From: JACRCT01 sp049841135
GTDB lineage: Bacteria; Myxococcota; Myxococcia; Myxococcales; UBA5297
Reading direction: 5' to 3'
Assembly (NCBI GenBank): GCA_049841135.1
Contig: JASGHK010000005.1
Span: forward strand, 744,001-808,000
DNA: 64,000 nt
Both the position numbers and the translations under genes were made by a program. Positions 44,165 through 53,195 of this stretch are shown here, in pieces. Below the pieces are notes generated by a model. The model saw only the letters and a list, made by a program, of their open reading frames with translations. It was not told the DNA's origin and did not search any database. The first letter of the stretch is position 1. Each line of letters begins with the position of its first letter.

Positions 44165-46297
44165 ATGAACGCTAGGGCTGGGATTCGATTCGCGGTCGGG
44201 GTCGCGGCCGCGGTGCTGGTCGTCTTCGCTGGCTGTGGCGAGAACAAGCGGGCGCCGGAGAGCCCCGGCGACACCGCGCCGGAAGCCGACGTGGCGCCTC
44301 CGGACTTCCACAACGCCGACACCATGCGCGAGGCCACCGAGTCCGAGGTGGCCATCGACTACAACCAGCTGCGCCAGCGCTTCGGCGAGCCGAACACCAA
44401 CGTCGTGCTCAACCCGCGCGCGGTCGACGTCTTCGCCACCGCCAGCCGCGACACCGTCCAGGTCGGCGCGGACACCCTGGTCTTCAGCCAGGCCGAGGCC
44501 CAGTGGCTCACGGGGCGCAGCGTCGGAGACACCCTCTACTGCAGCCGGAGCTGCAACGGGGCCTCCTTCGTCCGCAACATCCGGAGCATCCAGGTCGAGA
44601 ACGGCTCGGTGGTCGTGGCCACCGACCCCGGCCTGATCACCGACGTCGTCCACTACGGCTGGCTCCACGGCGAGCAGCCGATGGGGGTCTACGGCACCGA
44701 GGGCGGCGGCAGCGGCGGCACCAGCGACATCAACCAGAGCAACTCGGGGCCGTCGACCTCGACGCCCAAGGGCGGCGACTCTCGACTGGGCGTCGGGGTG
44801 GGCGGGTCGGTGGAGGCCTACACCACCTTCACCAACAAGGTCACTGCGGACATCGTCATCACGGGGCCCGAGTTCGACGGCTGGAAGCTCAAGCTGCCGC
44901 GCATCGACCTCTTCCGCCTCTCCATCGAGGGTGGCCCCCGCTACGACCTCAAGATTAAGGACGTCTCGGCGGAGGCGACGGTGGAGCTCAAGAAGTGGGA
45001 GCTGCTGCCGGAGCGGATGAGGAAGGTCCCCCTGCCTCCCGTGATGCTCGGCCCGGTCCAGCTCGCGCCTTCTCTCGAGTTCAGCCTCCCGATCGTCTTC
45101 AGCGCCGGCGGCAAGATCACCGTCAATGGCTTCGCCTACTACGGCGTCACCTTCGGCGCGACCCTCCTCTACACGGACTCGGCCGGTTGGAGCGTGCTGC
45201 CGAAGTACACCGTGGCGAAGGGCGCGGGGCTGACGGTCTCCGGCGAGGCCGCCATCAAGGTCGCCTTCGCGCCGGCGGTCACCCTCAACTTCCTCGTCTA
45301 TGACGCCGGAGGCCCCTACATCACGGCCAGCGGCGAGGTGGGCGCTCGGGTGAAGCTGTCGGGGTCGGTGGGCACCGATGGGAAGCCGTGCGAGCTCGCG
45401 GCTGACGCCTATCTGACCGGCAACCTGGCGGTCGGCGCCAAGATCTGCATCCCCTTCTCCACCACCTGCATGCCCCGCGTTCCCTTCAACAGGACCATCT
45501 GGGCGCCGAAGGAGGACGTGGTCCTCTGGGGCCCCATGAGCATCACCACCGGCCTCTGCCCGGTCACCTGCACCGGCGGCAAGGTGCTGTGCTCGGCCCT
45601 GAGCACCTGCACCGACCTGCAGACCGACGTGAAGAACTGCGGCTCCTGCGGCAAGGTGTGCCCCGTCGTGACCGGCGACACCACCAGCACCTGCGCAGCT
45701 GGCAAGTGCAGCTGCAAGTGTGCCAGCGGCGCGGCCTGCCCCGACGGAACCCGGTCGAGCTGCCCGTGCCCGACGGGCCAGACCAAGTGCAACAACGTGT
45801 GCGTCAACATGCAGACCGACCGCAACAACTGCGGTGGCTGCGGCGCCAAGTGCTCCACCCTGACCGGCGACATCAACAGCACCTGCGTGTCCGGCAACTG
45901 CACCTGCCCCTCCGGCAAGCAGATGTGCAGCGGCAAGTGCGTCGACATCTGGAATGACCGGCAGAACTGCGGCGGCTGCACCCAGTCGTGTCCCCAGATG
46001 ACGGGCGACCCGAACAGCCAGTGCGACAGCGGCGACTGCACCTGCACCTGCGCCGACGGCACCGCGTGCCTGGGCCCCGACCGCGCCACGGGCTGCTGCC
46101 CGCAGGGCCAGATCCGCTGCCAGGGCCGGTGCGTCAACCCCGCCAACGACGCGTTCAACTGCGGCGAGTGCGGGCTGGAGTGCGGTCCCCTCACCGGCGA
46201 AGCCGAGAGCCAGTGCATCTACGGCGTCTGCAGCTGCATCTGCTACTCCACCGGCCAGAACTGCCCCGACGGCACCTGGGCGTCCTGCAAGGAGTAG
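44165..46297 (+). CDS. Lipoprotein with beta-rich core and Cys-rich tail
   Basis: 710 residues from the ATG at 44165, preceded by GGAGGAA. Lipobox VVFAGC. Residues about 80-160 resemble a domain seen at the N-terminus of several myxobacterial surface proteins (TLVFSQAEAQWLTGRSVGDT, FVRNIRSIQVENGSVVVATD). A Gly/Ser linker leads to a beta-rich region of about 280 residues (GWKLKLPRIDLFRLSIEGGP, VTFGATLLYTDSAGWSVLPK). The last 220 residues are four Cys modules (DLQTDVKNCGSCGKVC, NMQTDRNNCGGCGAKC, DIWNDRQNCGGC). Follows the previous Cys-rich gene by 118 bases, so they may be co-expressed. Confidence 0.7.
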   Translation: MNARAGIRFAVGVAAAVLVVFAGCGENKRAPESPGDTAPEADVAPPDFHNADTMREATESEVAIDYNQLRQRFGEPNTNVVLNPRAVDVFATASRDTVQVGADTLVFSQAEAQWLTGRSVGDTLYCSRSCNGASFVRNIRSIQVENGSVVVATDPGLITDVVHYGWLHGEQPMGVYGTEGGGSGGTSDINQSNSGPSTSTPKGGDSRLGVGVGGSVEAYTTFTNKVTADIVITGPEFDGWKLKLPRIDLFRLSIEGGPRYDLKIKDVSAEATVELKKWELLPERMRKVPLPPVMLGPVQLAPSLEFSLPIVFSAGGKITVNGFAYYGVTFGATLLYTDSAGWSVLPKYTVAKGAGLTVSGEAAIKVAFAPAVTLNFLVYDAGGPYITASGEVGARVKLSGSVGTDGKPCELAADAYLTGNLAVGAKICIPFSTTCMPRVPFNRTIWAPKEDVVLWGPMSITTGLCPVTCTGGKVLCSALSTCTDLQTDVKNCGSCGKVCPVVTGDTTSTCAAGKCSCKCASGAACPDGTRSSCPCPTGQTKCNNVCVNMQTDRNNCGGCGAKCSTLTGDINSTCVSGNCTCPSGKQMCSGKCVDIWNDRQNCGGCTQSCPQMTGDPNSQCDSGDCTCTCADGTACLGPDRATGCCPQGQIRCQGRCVNPANDAFNCGECGLECGPLTGEAESQCIYGVCSCICYSTGQNCPDGTWASCKE

Positions 46298-46327
46298 CCG
46301 CAGGCCCCAACGCTTCGGGTCGTTCGA

Positions 46328-46360
46328 GGCGGCTGCGTCGCGAGGAGCGGCGCAGCCGCC
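46328..46360. terminator. Hairpin terminator
   Basis: GGCGGCTGCG (46328-46337) pairs with CGCAGCCGCC (46351-46360), followed by GTTCCTTT. It lies 30 bases past the stop of the rightward lipoprotein gene. Confidence 0.55.
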
Positions 46361-46473
46361 GTTCCTTTGGGCGCCGCGAGGGAGGCTCGGCGAGACGCAG
46401 TACCAACAGGAGCCGCTCAGGCCTCAGGACACTGGAGCCTGGCGTTCCAGCTCGCGCCTTCGGATCTGCCGAT

Positions 46474-46529
46474 CACCCAGCCTGCGCAGGCAGGCTTCGT
46501 AAGGTGAGGCGCGGCTTCAGCCGCCGGCA
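46474..46529. repeat. Two-hairpin interspersed repeat, copy 1
   Basis: 56 bases that recur at 62284-62339. Hairpin A is AGCCTGC/GCAGGCT, hairpin B is GCGGCT-TC-AGCCGC. Weaker similarity continues about 45 bases to the left (from 46428). It begins 23 bases past the stop of the leftward histidine kinase gene, in the same orientation to that gene as copy 2 is to its own. Confidence 0.75.
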
Positions 46530-46552
46530 TCTCCGTCGCGCGCCTACGCCGC

Positions 46553-47865
46553 CTACGCTCGGGAGGAGCGGGCCCGCGGCAAGGTGAGGGTGAAGACGGC
46601 CCCACGACCCGCCCGGTTCGCCAGCTCGATGGTCCCGCCGTGCGCCTCCATGATCCGCCGGCACAGGCTCAGCCCCAGGCCGTAGCCGCCCGTCTTTCGT
46701 GAGCGCGAGCGGTCCGCCCGGAAGAACGGCTCGAAGACGCTGGCGAACAGCTCCGCCGGAATCCCGGGGCCGTCGTCCTCGACCCTGACGACCACCGCAC
46801 CGTCCTGCTCGAGCACCGAGACCCGCGTCGGCTGGCTGTCGGGCAGGGAGAACTTCGACGCGTTCTCGAGCAGGTTCGAGAGGACCCGGCGGATCTTCTC
46901 GGGATCGACCGTGAGCTCCAGCTGGCCCGGGAGCTCGCCGAGGACCACTCCGGGCAGCGGCTCCTGGCAGGCCTCGACGACCTCGCGGACGAGGCGGACC
47001 AGGTCCGCGCGCTCCAGGCGCATCCCCTTGCCCTGCCGCAGGCGCTCGAGCTCGAGCAGCTCGGTGACCATCGCCTCCATCTCGGCGACGTCGCGCTCGA
47101 GCCGCCGGTGGTGCTCGTCCTTGGGGCAGAGCTCCAGCGCGACCTTCATCCGCGTCAGCGGCGAACGGGCTCGTGGCTGACGTCGAGCAGCAGCTGGTTG
47201 CGCGACTGCACCATCTCGCGGACGCGGCCGACCATCCGGTTGAAGGCCGCGGTCAGCTCTCCGAACTCGTCCTTGGTCTTGCTCGGCACCACCACATCGA
47301 GGTTGCCCTCGCCGAGCGCCGCGACGCCCTCGCTCAGCGAGACCAGCGGTCGCAGGGCCCGCTTCAGCAGCCAGTGCCCGAAGAAGACGACGAACACCAG
47401 GAAGGAGAGCAGCAGCAGGAGCATCCGGTCGTGCGCGGACTGGAGATCGCTGTGGAAGTTCCACGAGAAGAGGTATCGGCCTCCGTCGGGGCGGGCGACG
47501 ACGTGGTAGCCGCCGCCCCAGGGCCGGTTCAGCTCCTCGGTGACCTGGCCGATGGCCGGAAGCTTCTCGTCGGTGGCCCAGCTCCCCTTCGGCCCTTCGT
47601 AGCGGATCTCCATCCCGTGCTGCGCCGCGGCCTTCCTCGCTGCCTCGAGGTCGGGCGCCGTCGCCGCAAACAGCTCGAGGTAGTCGGTCAGCAGGCCCTG
47701 GGCAGAGCGGTCGACCGTCGGCTGGACGAGGAGCACGAAGAAGGTGGCGACGACCGTGGGGATGACGAAGCCCATCCCCACCATCACCGCCATCAGCTTG
47801 GTGAAGACCGAGTGCCGCAGCCTGACGCCCGCCCCGCTCGCCACGCCCGCCAGGTGCTCAGTCAT
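46553..47865 (-). pseudogene. Sensor histidine kinase with a frameshift inside the H-box
   Basis: The N-terminal piece (47155-47865) has two membrane helices (MVGMGFVIPTVVATFFVLLV and LLLSFLVFVVFFGHWLLK) around a periplasmic domain of about 120 residues, then a HAMP domain ending LLLDVSHE. At the phospho-acceptor histidine box one base is missing near 47168, so it stops as PVRR. The rest (46553-47464 frame) gives the expected SPLTRMKVALELC, the N-box SNLLENASKF, and the G-boxes VEDDGPGIP and GYGLGLSLC. 1313 bases is one short of a multiple of three. It is the partner of the OmpR-type regulator upstream, which it overlaps by eight bases. Confidence 0.82.
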
Positions 47866-48565
47866 CGTCGCCTCCGACGAAGCTGTACCCGCGGCCCCAG
47901 ACCGTCTTCACGAAGGTCGGCGACTTCGGCTCGTCGCCCAGCTTGCCGCGCAGCCGGCTGACGAGCACGTCGATCGACCGGTCGAACGAGTCGAAGTCCA
48001 GCCCGCGGGTCTCGTCGAGGATCCGCTCGCGGGTGAGCACGCGCCCCTTGTGGCGTACGAGCAGCGCCAGTAGCTCGAACTCCGCCGTGGTCAGGTTGAG
48101 CAGCTTGCCGCGCAGCGTCGCCTCCCGCGCGCCGACGTCGAGCTCCAGGCCGCGAACCCGCAGCTTCTCGCTCGGCCCCGCGCCCGGCCCGCGCCGCAGC
48201 ACGGCCTGGATGCGCGCCACCAGCTCCCGCGGCTCGAAGGGCTTGGGCAGGTAGTCGTCCGCGCCCAGCTCCAGGCCCAGGACGCGGTCGGCGACCTCGC
48301 CGCGCGCCGTCAGCATGATGATCGGCACGTGGCTCGTCTCGCGGATCTTGCGGCAGACCGCGAAGCCGTCCATCCCCGGCAGCATCACGTCGAGGACCAC
48401 GAGGTCCGGCGGCGAGGCCTTGAGCGCCCGCAGCCCTTCGTCCGGGTGCGCGGCGGTGGTGACGGCGAGCTGGTAGCGGCCGAGGAACTCGGTCAGCAGC
48501 GCATCGAGGTCCTCGTCGTCGTCGATGATCAGGACCCGAGGCTTCGGGGTGGCTGCAGAGTTCAT
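47858..48565 (-). CDS. OmpR-family response regulator
   Basis: 235 residues from the ATG at 48565. Receiver domain with acidic pair Asp15/Asp16, phospho-acceptor Asp59 in LVVLDVMLPGMDG, Thr86 and Lys108 in YLPKPF. C-terminal winged helix with LLNLTTAEFELLALLVRHKG and the DNA-contact region SIDVLVSRLRGKLGD, ending VWGRGYSFVG. It begins ten bases past the stop of the second permease gene and overlaps the kinase gene, so it is in the same leftward operon as the exporter. Likely controls that exporter in response to an envelope signal. Confidence 0.92.
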   Translation of the reverse strand: MNSAATPKPRVLIIDDDEDLDALLTEFLGRYQLAVTTAAHPDEGLRALKASPPDLVVLDVMLPGMDGFAVCRKIRETSHVPIIMLTARGEVADRVLGLELGADDYLPKPFEPRELVARIQAVLRRGPGAGPSEKLRVRGLELDVGAREATLRGKLLNLTTAEFELLALLVRHKGRVLTRERILDETRGLDFDSFDRSIDVLVSRLRGKLGDEPKSPTFVKTVWGRGYSFVGGDDD

Positions 48566-48575
48566 GAGGGCTCCA

Positions 48576-49796
48576 TCATTCCAGACCGAGGGCGCGCACC
48601 GGAACCATCGCCGCCGCCTTCCGCGCCGGCACCGCTCCCGAGGCGAGGCCGACCAGGAGCGAGGTCCCGAGCGCCAGGAGCAGGGCCTGCGGCGTGACCT
48701 CGATGGGCCACCCCGTCGCCCGGGCGGCGAGCACCGACGCGGCGCCTCCCACGACAATGCCGGCGAGGCCGCCGGCCAGCGAGAGCACGAGCGCCTCGGC
48801 CAGGAACTGGAAGAGGATGTCCCGCGGACGGGCGCCGACCGCGCGCCGCAGGCCGATCTCCGGGGTGCGCTCGCGGACCGAGAGCATCATCAGCGCGAGG
48901 ATGCCCGCCCCACCGACCAGGAGCGAGATGGCCGAGAGGCCCAAGGTGAAGGCCTCGAGCGACTCCGCGGTCTGGCGCTGCGCCGAGAGGAAGCGTTGCT
49001 GGTCCTGGACCGCGAAGTCGTCGGGGAGATCTCGCCGGTCGAGCCGGTGACGCTCGCGAAGCAGCCCGCGCACCGACTGCTTGACCGGCTCGAGGTCGGC
49101 CTGCTCCCGGACGCCGATGAAGATGCGCGAGAGGGAGCGCGTGTTGAACAGCCGCCGCAGCGCCGTCTGCACGGGCACGAAGACCTGCTTGTCTGCGTCT
49201 GAGCCGTCTCCCGAGGCGCCCTTGAGCTGGAGCGATCCGATGACCTCGAAGCCCACCCCGCCGATCCGCAGCTCCTGCCCGACGGGGTTCTGTCCCGGAA
49301 AGAGCGCCGCGCTCGCCCGGCCGCCGAGGACCACGACACGTGCGCGCTCGACTCCCTCGCGCTCGTCGAAGAGGCGGCCCTGCGCCAGCTCGAAGCCCCG
49401 CACGGCAAAGAAGGCCGACGTGGTCCCGAGCACCGACGTCGCGATCGCCCCCTCGTCGGTCTTCAGCTTGACCGGCCCTTCGACGGAGGGCGCCACGCCT
49501 GCGGCCATCGGCACCTCCTGGAGCGCCAGCGAGTCCTCGAGGCGGAGCGTGGACACGACGCCGCGGACCTGCTTGCGCGCCGTCGTTTGCTTGACCTGCG
49601 CCGGGCGCACGATGACCAGGTTCATGCCCATCCCGCCGAGGTCGCCGAGGACCTGCGCCTGGGCGCCCCTGCCGACGGCCGCGGTGACGAGGACCGCGGC
49701 GATGCCGATGGCGACGCCGCTGGCGGCGAGCGCGCTCCGTCCCGGGTGCGCGAGCACCGAGCGCAGAGACGGCCCGAGCGCTCGCCACCGCCTCAT
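48576..49796 (-). CDS. MacB-like ABC transporter permease (second)
   Basis: 406 residues from the ATG at 49796. One N-terminal membrane helix (SALAASGVAIGIAAVLVTAA), a periplasmic MacB core domain of about 220 residues (VVSTLRLEDSLALQEVPMAA, VERARVVVLGGRASAALFPG), and three C-terminal helices of the FtsX type (AISLLVGGAGILALMMLSVR with ERTPEIGLRRAVGARPRDIL after it). Lacks its own ATPase. It starts within the stop of the first permease (ATGA overlap), showing a tightly packed operon. MacB-type permeases are mechanotransmission devices that move substrates from the periplasm, not across the inner membrane. Confidence 0.88.
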   Translation of the reverse strand: MRRWRALGPSLRSVLAHPGRSALAASGVAIGIAAVLVTAAVGRGAQAQVLGDLGGMGMNLVIVRPAQVKQTTARKQVRGVVSTLRLEDSLALQEVPMAAGVAPSVEGPVKLKTDEGAIATSVLGTTSAFFAVRGFELAQGRLFDEREGVERARVVVLGGRASAALFPGQNPVGQELRIGGVGFEVIGSLQLKGASGDGSDADKQVFVPVQTALRRLFNTRSLSRIFIGVREQADLEPVKQSVRGLLRERHRLDRRDLPDDFAVQDQQRFLSAQRQTAESLEAFTLGLSAISLLVGGAGILALMMLSVRERTPEIGLRRAVGARPRDILFQFLAEALVLSLAGGLAGIVVGGAASVLAARATGWPIEVTPQALLLALGTSLLVGLASGAVPARKAAAMVPVRALGLE

Positions 49797-51003
49797 CGCA
49801 GCGCCTCCGCCGGCTGCTTGGCCGCCGCGCGCCGCGCTGGTGCGGCACCGGCGAGGATGCCCGAGAGGGCCGCCAGCGCCAGCGCGACGAGCGCCGCCTT
49901 CCAGGAGAAGAACGACTCCAGGCCGAGCTTGCGGGCGATCCCCAGGGCGGCGCCCCCGCCGACGAGGACGCCGAGCAGGCCGCCGCACAGCGTGGTCACC
50001 GCGCTCTCCCACAGGACCTGGAGGGCGACGTCGCGTGGGCGGGCGCCGACCGCGCGGCGCAGGCCGATCTCCGCCGTCCGCTCGCTGACCGACATCAGCA
50101 TCAGCGCGGCGCAGACCAGGCCGCCGGCGAGCAGGGCGATGGCGGCGACCAGCGGCAGGAAGAGGAAGAGCACCTGGCGAACGCGGCCGACCATCTTCTG
50201 GACCTCGACCGCGGTGACGATGGTGAAGTCGTCGGGCTGCCCCTGGGCGATGGCGTGCCGCTCGCGGAGCACGCGGGCCATCTCCTTCGCCGCCGCCTCC
50301 ACCTGCTCCGGGGTCTTCACCAGCACCTTGGCGCCGCGGATGGTGTCCACGTTGAGCACCCGCCGCATCGCCGTGGAGATGGGGATGACCACTTCGTTGT
50401 CGCGGTCGAACCCGTGGATGTCGGTGCCCATCGGCTCGAGGACGCCGATGACCTCGAACGACTCGCCGTTGATCATCAGCGCGCCTCCGAGTGGGTCTTC
50501 TCCGGCGAAGAGCGCCCTCTCGACCGTGGTGCCGATCACGGCGACCCGCGCCGAGCGCGAGACGGCGTGGGCGTCGAAGAGCTCCCGCGGGTCGCCGAGC
50601 GCTGCCAGACGCGCTCCGAGCGCTCCGACTGGCCGAGGAGGCGCACGGTGGTCGAGGCGTCGCCGCGGCGGACCGGCGCCGGGTCGAGCAGCAGCAGCGG
50701 GTCCCAGGCGTCGATGGCCGGGACGGCCTCGGCGATGGCGGCCAGGTCGTCGAGCGTCATCCTCGAGGCCTCGCCGCGCGGCCCGCCGCCCAGGAGCGGG
50801 CCGCCGCTGGACACGAAGATGGACGACGCGCTGAAGAGGCGCTGGACCGTCCCGAGCACCTTCTGCTCCGCGCCGGAGCCGACGGAGACGACCAGCACCA
50901 GCGCGGCGACGCCGATGAACGCGCCGAGCATCATGAAGGCGCTGCGCAGCTTGTAGCGGGCCATGGTGCGCAGCGCCTGGCCGACGAGGCGGTCGGTCTT
51001 CAT
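49793..51003 (-). pseudogene. MacB-like ABC transporter permease (first), one frameshift
   Basis: From the ATG at 51003: a membrane helix (AFMMLGAFIGVAALVLVVSV), then a periplasmic domain to LGQSERSERVWQ. One base is missing near 50600; with it restored the protein continues ALGDPRELFDAHAVSRSARV and VIGTTVERALFAGEDPLGG to the FtsX-type C-terminal helices (LVAAIALLAGGLVCAALMLM, ERTAEIGLRRAVGARPRDV). The intact pieces are 50536-51003 and 49793-50539. Overlaps the ATPase stop by four bases. Two permeases of this kind next to one ATPase suggest a heterodimeric transporter. Confidence 0.85.
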
Positions 51004-51758
51004 GCGTTCTCCTGGACGGTTCGAGTGGCGCTGGCAGGCGCCGGGACGGGGAGCCGCGCGAGCTCTTCGGCGGCGTCCTTCGGGGCGGGCACGGGCTCGT
51101 CGGCGACGATGCGGCCGCGCTCGATGCGCGCGACCCGCGAGCAGTGCGCGGCGATCTGCGGGTCGTGGGTGACGATGACGATGGTGCGGCCCTCGCGGTG
51201 CAGCTTCTGGAAGAGGGCCATCACCTCCAGCGCCGAGCGGGCGTCGAGGTTGCCGGTGGGCTCGTCGGCGAGGATGACGTCGGGCGCGTTGACCAGCGCG
51301 CGGGCGACGGCGACGCGCTGCTGCTGGCCCCCGGACATCTCCGTCGGTCGGTGGCGGACGCGCTCGGCCAGGCCCACCGCCTCCAGCGCGGCGCGGGCGA
51401 GGCCATTGATCTCCTGCCGGTCCGAGTAGAGCAGCGGCAGCTCCACGTTCTCCTCGGCGGTGGCCCGGGGCAGCAGGCGGAAGGCCTGGAAGACGAAGCC
51501 GAAGCGCTGGTTGCGCCAGCGCGCCTCCTCATCGACCGAGAGCCGGGTCACGTCCTGCCCGTCGATCAGATACTGGCCCTCGGTCGGCCGGTCGAGCAGG
51601 CCCATGATGTTCATCAAGGTGGATTTGCCCGAACCAGAGGTGCCGATGATGGCCAGCAACTCTCCGCGCTTCAGCGTGAGCGAGACCCCGCTGAGCGCCT
51701 GAACGCGCTCGACGCCCCGACGCTCGAAGCTCTTGCCGATTCCTCGCAGCTCAATCAC
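51000..51758 (-). CDS. ABC transporter ATP-binding protein (MacB/LolD type)
   Basis: 252 residues. Walker A GTSGSGKST at 39-47, signature SGGQQQR starting at 142, Walker B VILADEP at 161-167 and the switch histidine in IVIVTHDP. Loop motif GFVFQAFRLLPRATAEENV carries the Q-loop. A tail of about 30 residues past the usual end is Ala/Pro-rich. This group pairs with MacB/FtsX-type permeases; both neighbours on the leftward strand are such permeases. It supplies energy for the exporter. Confidence 0.93.
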   Translation of the reverse strand: MIELRGIGKSFERRGVERVQALSGVSLTLKRGELLAIIGTSGSGKSTLMNIMGLLDRPTEGQYLIDGQDVTRLSVDEEARWRNQRFGFVFQAFRLLPRATAEENVELPLLYSDRQEINGLARAALEAVGLAERVRHRPTEMSGGQQQRVAVARALVNAPDVILADEPTGNLDARSALEVMALFQKLHREGRTIVIVTHDPQIAAHCSRVARIERGRIVADEPVPAPKDAAEELARLPVPAPASATRTVQENA

Positions 51759-51770
51759 GTGCTCCTCCTC

Positions 51771-52856
51771 TCATTCGGCGGGCGTGACGCCCGCCGGAAG
51801 CTCGCTCACCACCACCTGCTCTCCCTCGCGCAGGCCTTGGACGATCTCGATGCTCGACTCGTCGCTCGCGCCGACGACCACCGCGCGCTTGGCGAAGCCG
51901 CCCGGTTGGGGACAGACGACGAACGAGCGGCCCCCGGCCTTGCGCACCGCGCGCCGCGGCACCGTCAACACGCCCTCATGCGCCTCGAGGGCGATCCGGA
52001 CGTTGGTCGTCATCTCCGGGCGGAGCGTGCGGCCCGCGACTGGCGTGAAGCGCAGCACCGCGACGTAGTCGACGACGTTGTCGCGGATCTCGGGCTTGGC
52101 GTAGATGGCGACCACCTCGCCCTCGAACTGGTCCTCGGGGTAGGTGTCGACGCCGAAGCGGGCGCGCTGGCCGGGATGGACCCGGCCGATGTCGGTCTCG
52201 TCGACGTAGGCCCAGACCTCGAGTCGGTCGAGGTCGACGATGGTGAGCAGGCTCGGCGCCGCGAAGCCCGCCGCCACGGCCTCGCCCTCCTGCATCGAGA
52301 CCGCGGAGACGATGCCGCCGATGGGCGCACGGATGCGCGCCTGCTCGAGCCGGACGTTGGCCAGCGCGAGGTTGGCGGTGGCTTCGCCGACGGCCGCCTC
52401 CGCGAGGGCCAAGGCACGCTCGGCGAGATCGAGGTCGGCGGGAGGGAGGGCCTGGGCAGCGGCGAGCTTGGACTTGCGCTCGAAGTCGGAGCGGGCAAAG
52501 CGCTGGTTGGCGTTGGCCGACTGGAGAGCCGCCGCGGCCTGGTCGCGGATCGCCGAGAGCTCGCGCGCGTCGACCTCCGCCAGCGGCTGCCCCTTGACCA
52601 CCCGGTCGCCCACCCGAACCCGCATGCGCTGCAGCACGCCCGAGACCTGGGCTCCGACACGGACCTCGGCGCCGAGGGCGGGCCGGACGACGCCGGTCGC
52701 CTTCACCACGGTGGCGATGTCCCTGCGCGAGGCCCGTGCGAGCTCGGGGCCGACCACGCCTTCGGCGTTGCCGGTGCCGACGGCGGCGCGGGCGAGGAGG
52801 CCGAGTGGAACCAATCCGGCGGCGACGAGGAGTCCGACGGCGCGCTTCTTGTTCAC
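51771..52856 (-). CDS. MacA-like periplasmic adaptor protein
   Basis: 361 residues. An N-terminal membrane anchor (AVGLLVAAGLVPLGLLARAA), then the barrel-sandwich hybrid half VRVGAQVSGVLQRMRVRVGD, a helical hairpin (residues about 95-165), the second lipoyl half ARIRAPIGGIVSAVSMQEGE and the beta-barrel (VWAYVDETDIGRVHPGQRA). First gene of a leftward operon, twelve bases ahead of the ATPase. Adaptors of this family bridge the MacB-like permease and an outer-membrane TolC channel; no TolC gene is in the window. Confidence 0.9.
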   Translation of the reverse strand: MNKKRAVGLLVAAGLVPLGLLARAAVGTGNAEGVVGPELARASRRDIATVVKATGVVRPALGAEVRVGAQVSGVLQRMRVRVGDRVVKGQPLAEVDARELSAIRDQAAAALQSANANQRFARSDFERKSKLAAAQALPPADLDLAERALALAEAAVGEATANLALANVRLEQARIRAPIGGIVSAVSMQEGEAVAAGFAAPSLLTIVDLDRLEVWAYVDETDIGRVHPGQRARFGVDTYPEDQFEGEVVAIYAKPEIRDNVVDYVAVLRFTPVAGRTLRPEMTTNVRIALEAHEGVLTVPRRAVRKAGGRSFVVCPQPGGFAKRAVVVGASDESSIEIVQGLREGEQVVVSELPAGVTPAE

Positions 52857-53195
52857 GGCAGATCCTCCTGGCCTTCAATCCAGGAGGGAGCATGCGACCG
52901 ACCTATTGCTGCGTGATTCCCAAGACGTAACGAAGTGCAACTGCGGGGAGACCGCCCGAGCACATGTCGGAAAGTACCTGCCTATCTTCAGCATCCCCGG
53001 CGCCCACCCCTCGGCTCACCCCGGGGATGGGTGGCCTGCTCTCCTGCCGGCGTTGTGCTGCCATGGCCGGGGAGGTCTCACGAGTGGGGGCAGGCATCGC
53101 TTCGAGTCCACCGCCACTTCGGCTGGTACTTGGCCAGCAGCGCGCACGCCCGCTTCCTGCGCTCTGCGAGCGCCTCGAAGCCCTGGGTCCCTCCG
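52857..53195. other. Gene-free region upstream of the exporter operon
   Basis: 339 bases. A hairpin pairs CATCCCCGG (52992-53000) with CCGGGGATG (53021-53029). On the leftward strand a frame at about 53080-53190 reads FEALAERRKRACALLAKYQP and stops; it looks protein-like but has no start of its own. The exporter promoter should lie near 52860-52990, which has lower GC. Confidence 0.4.
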
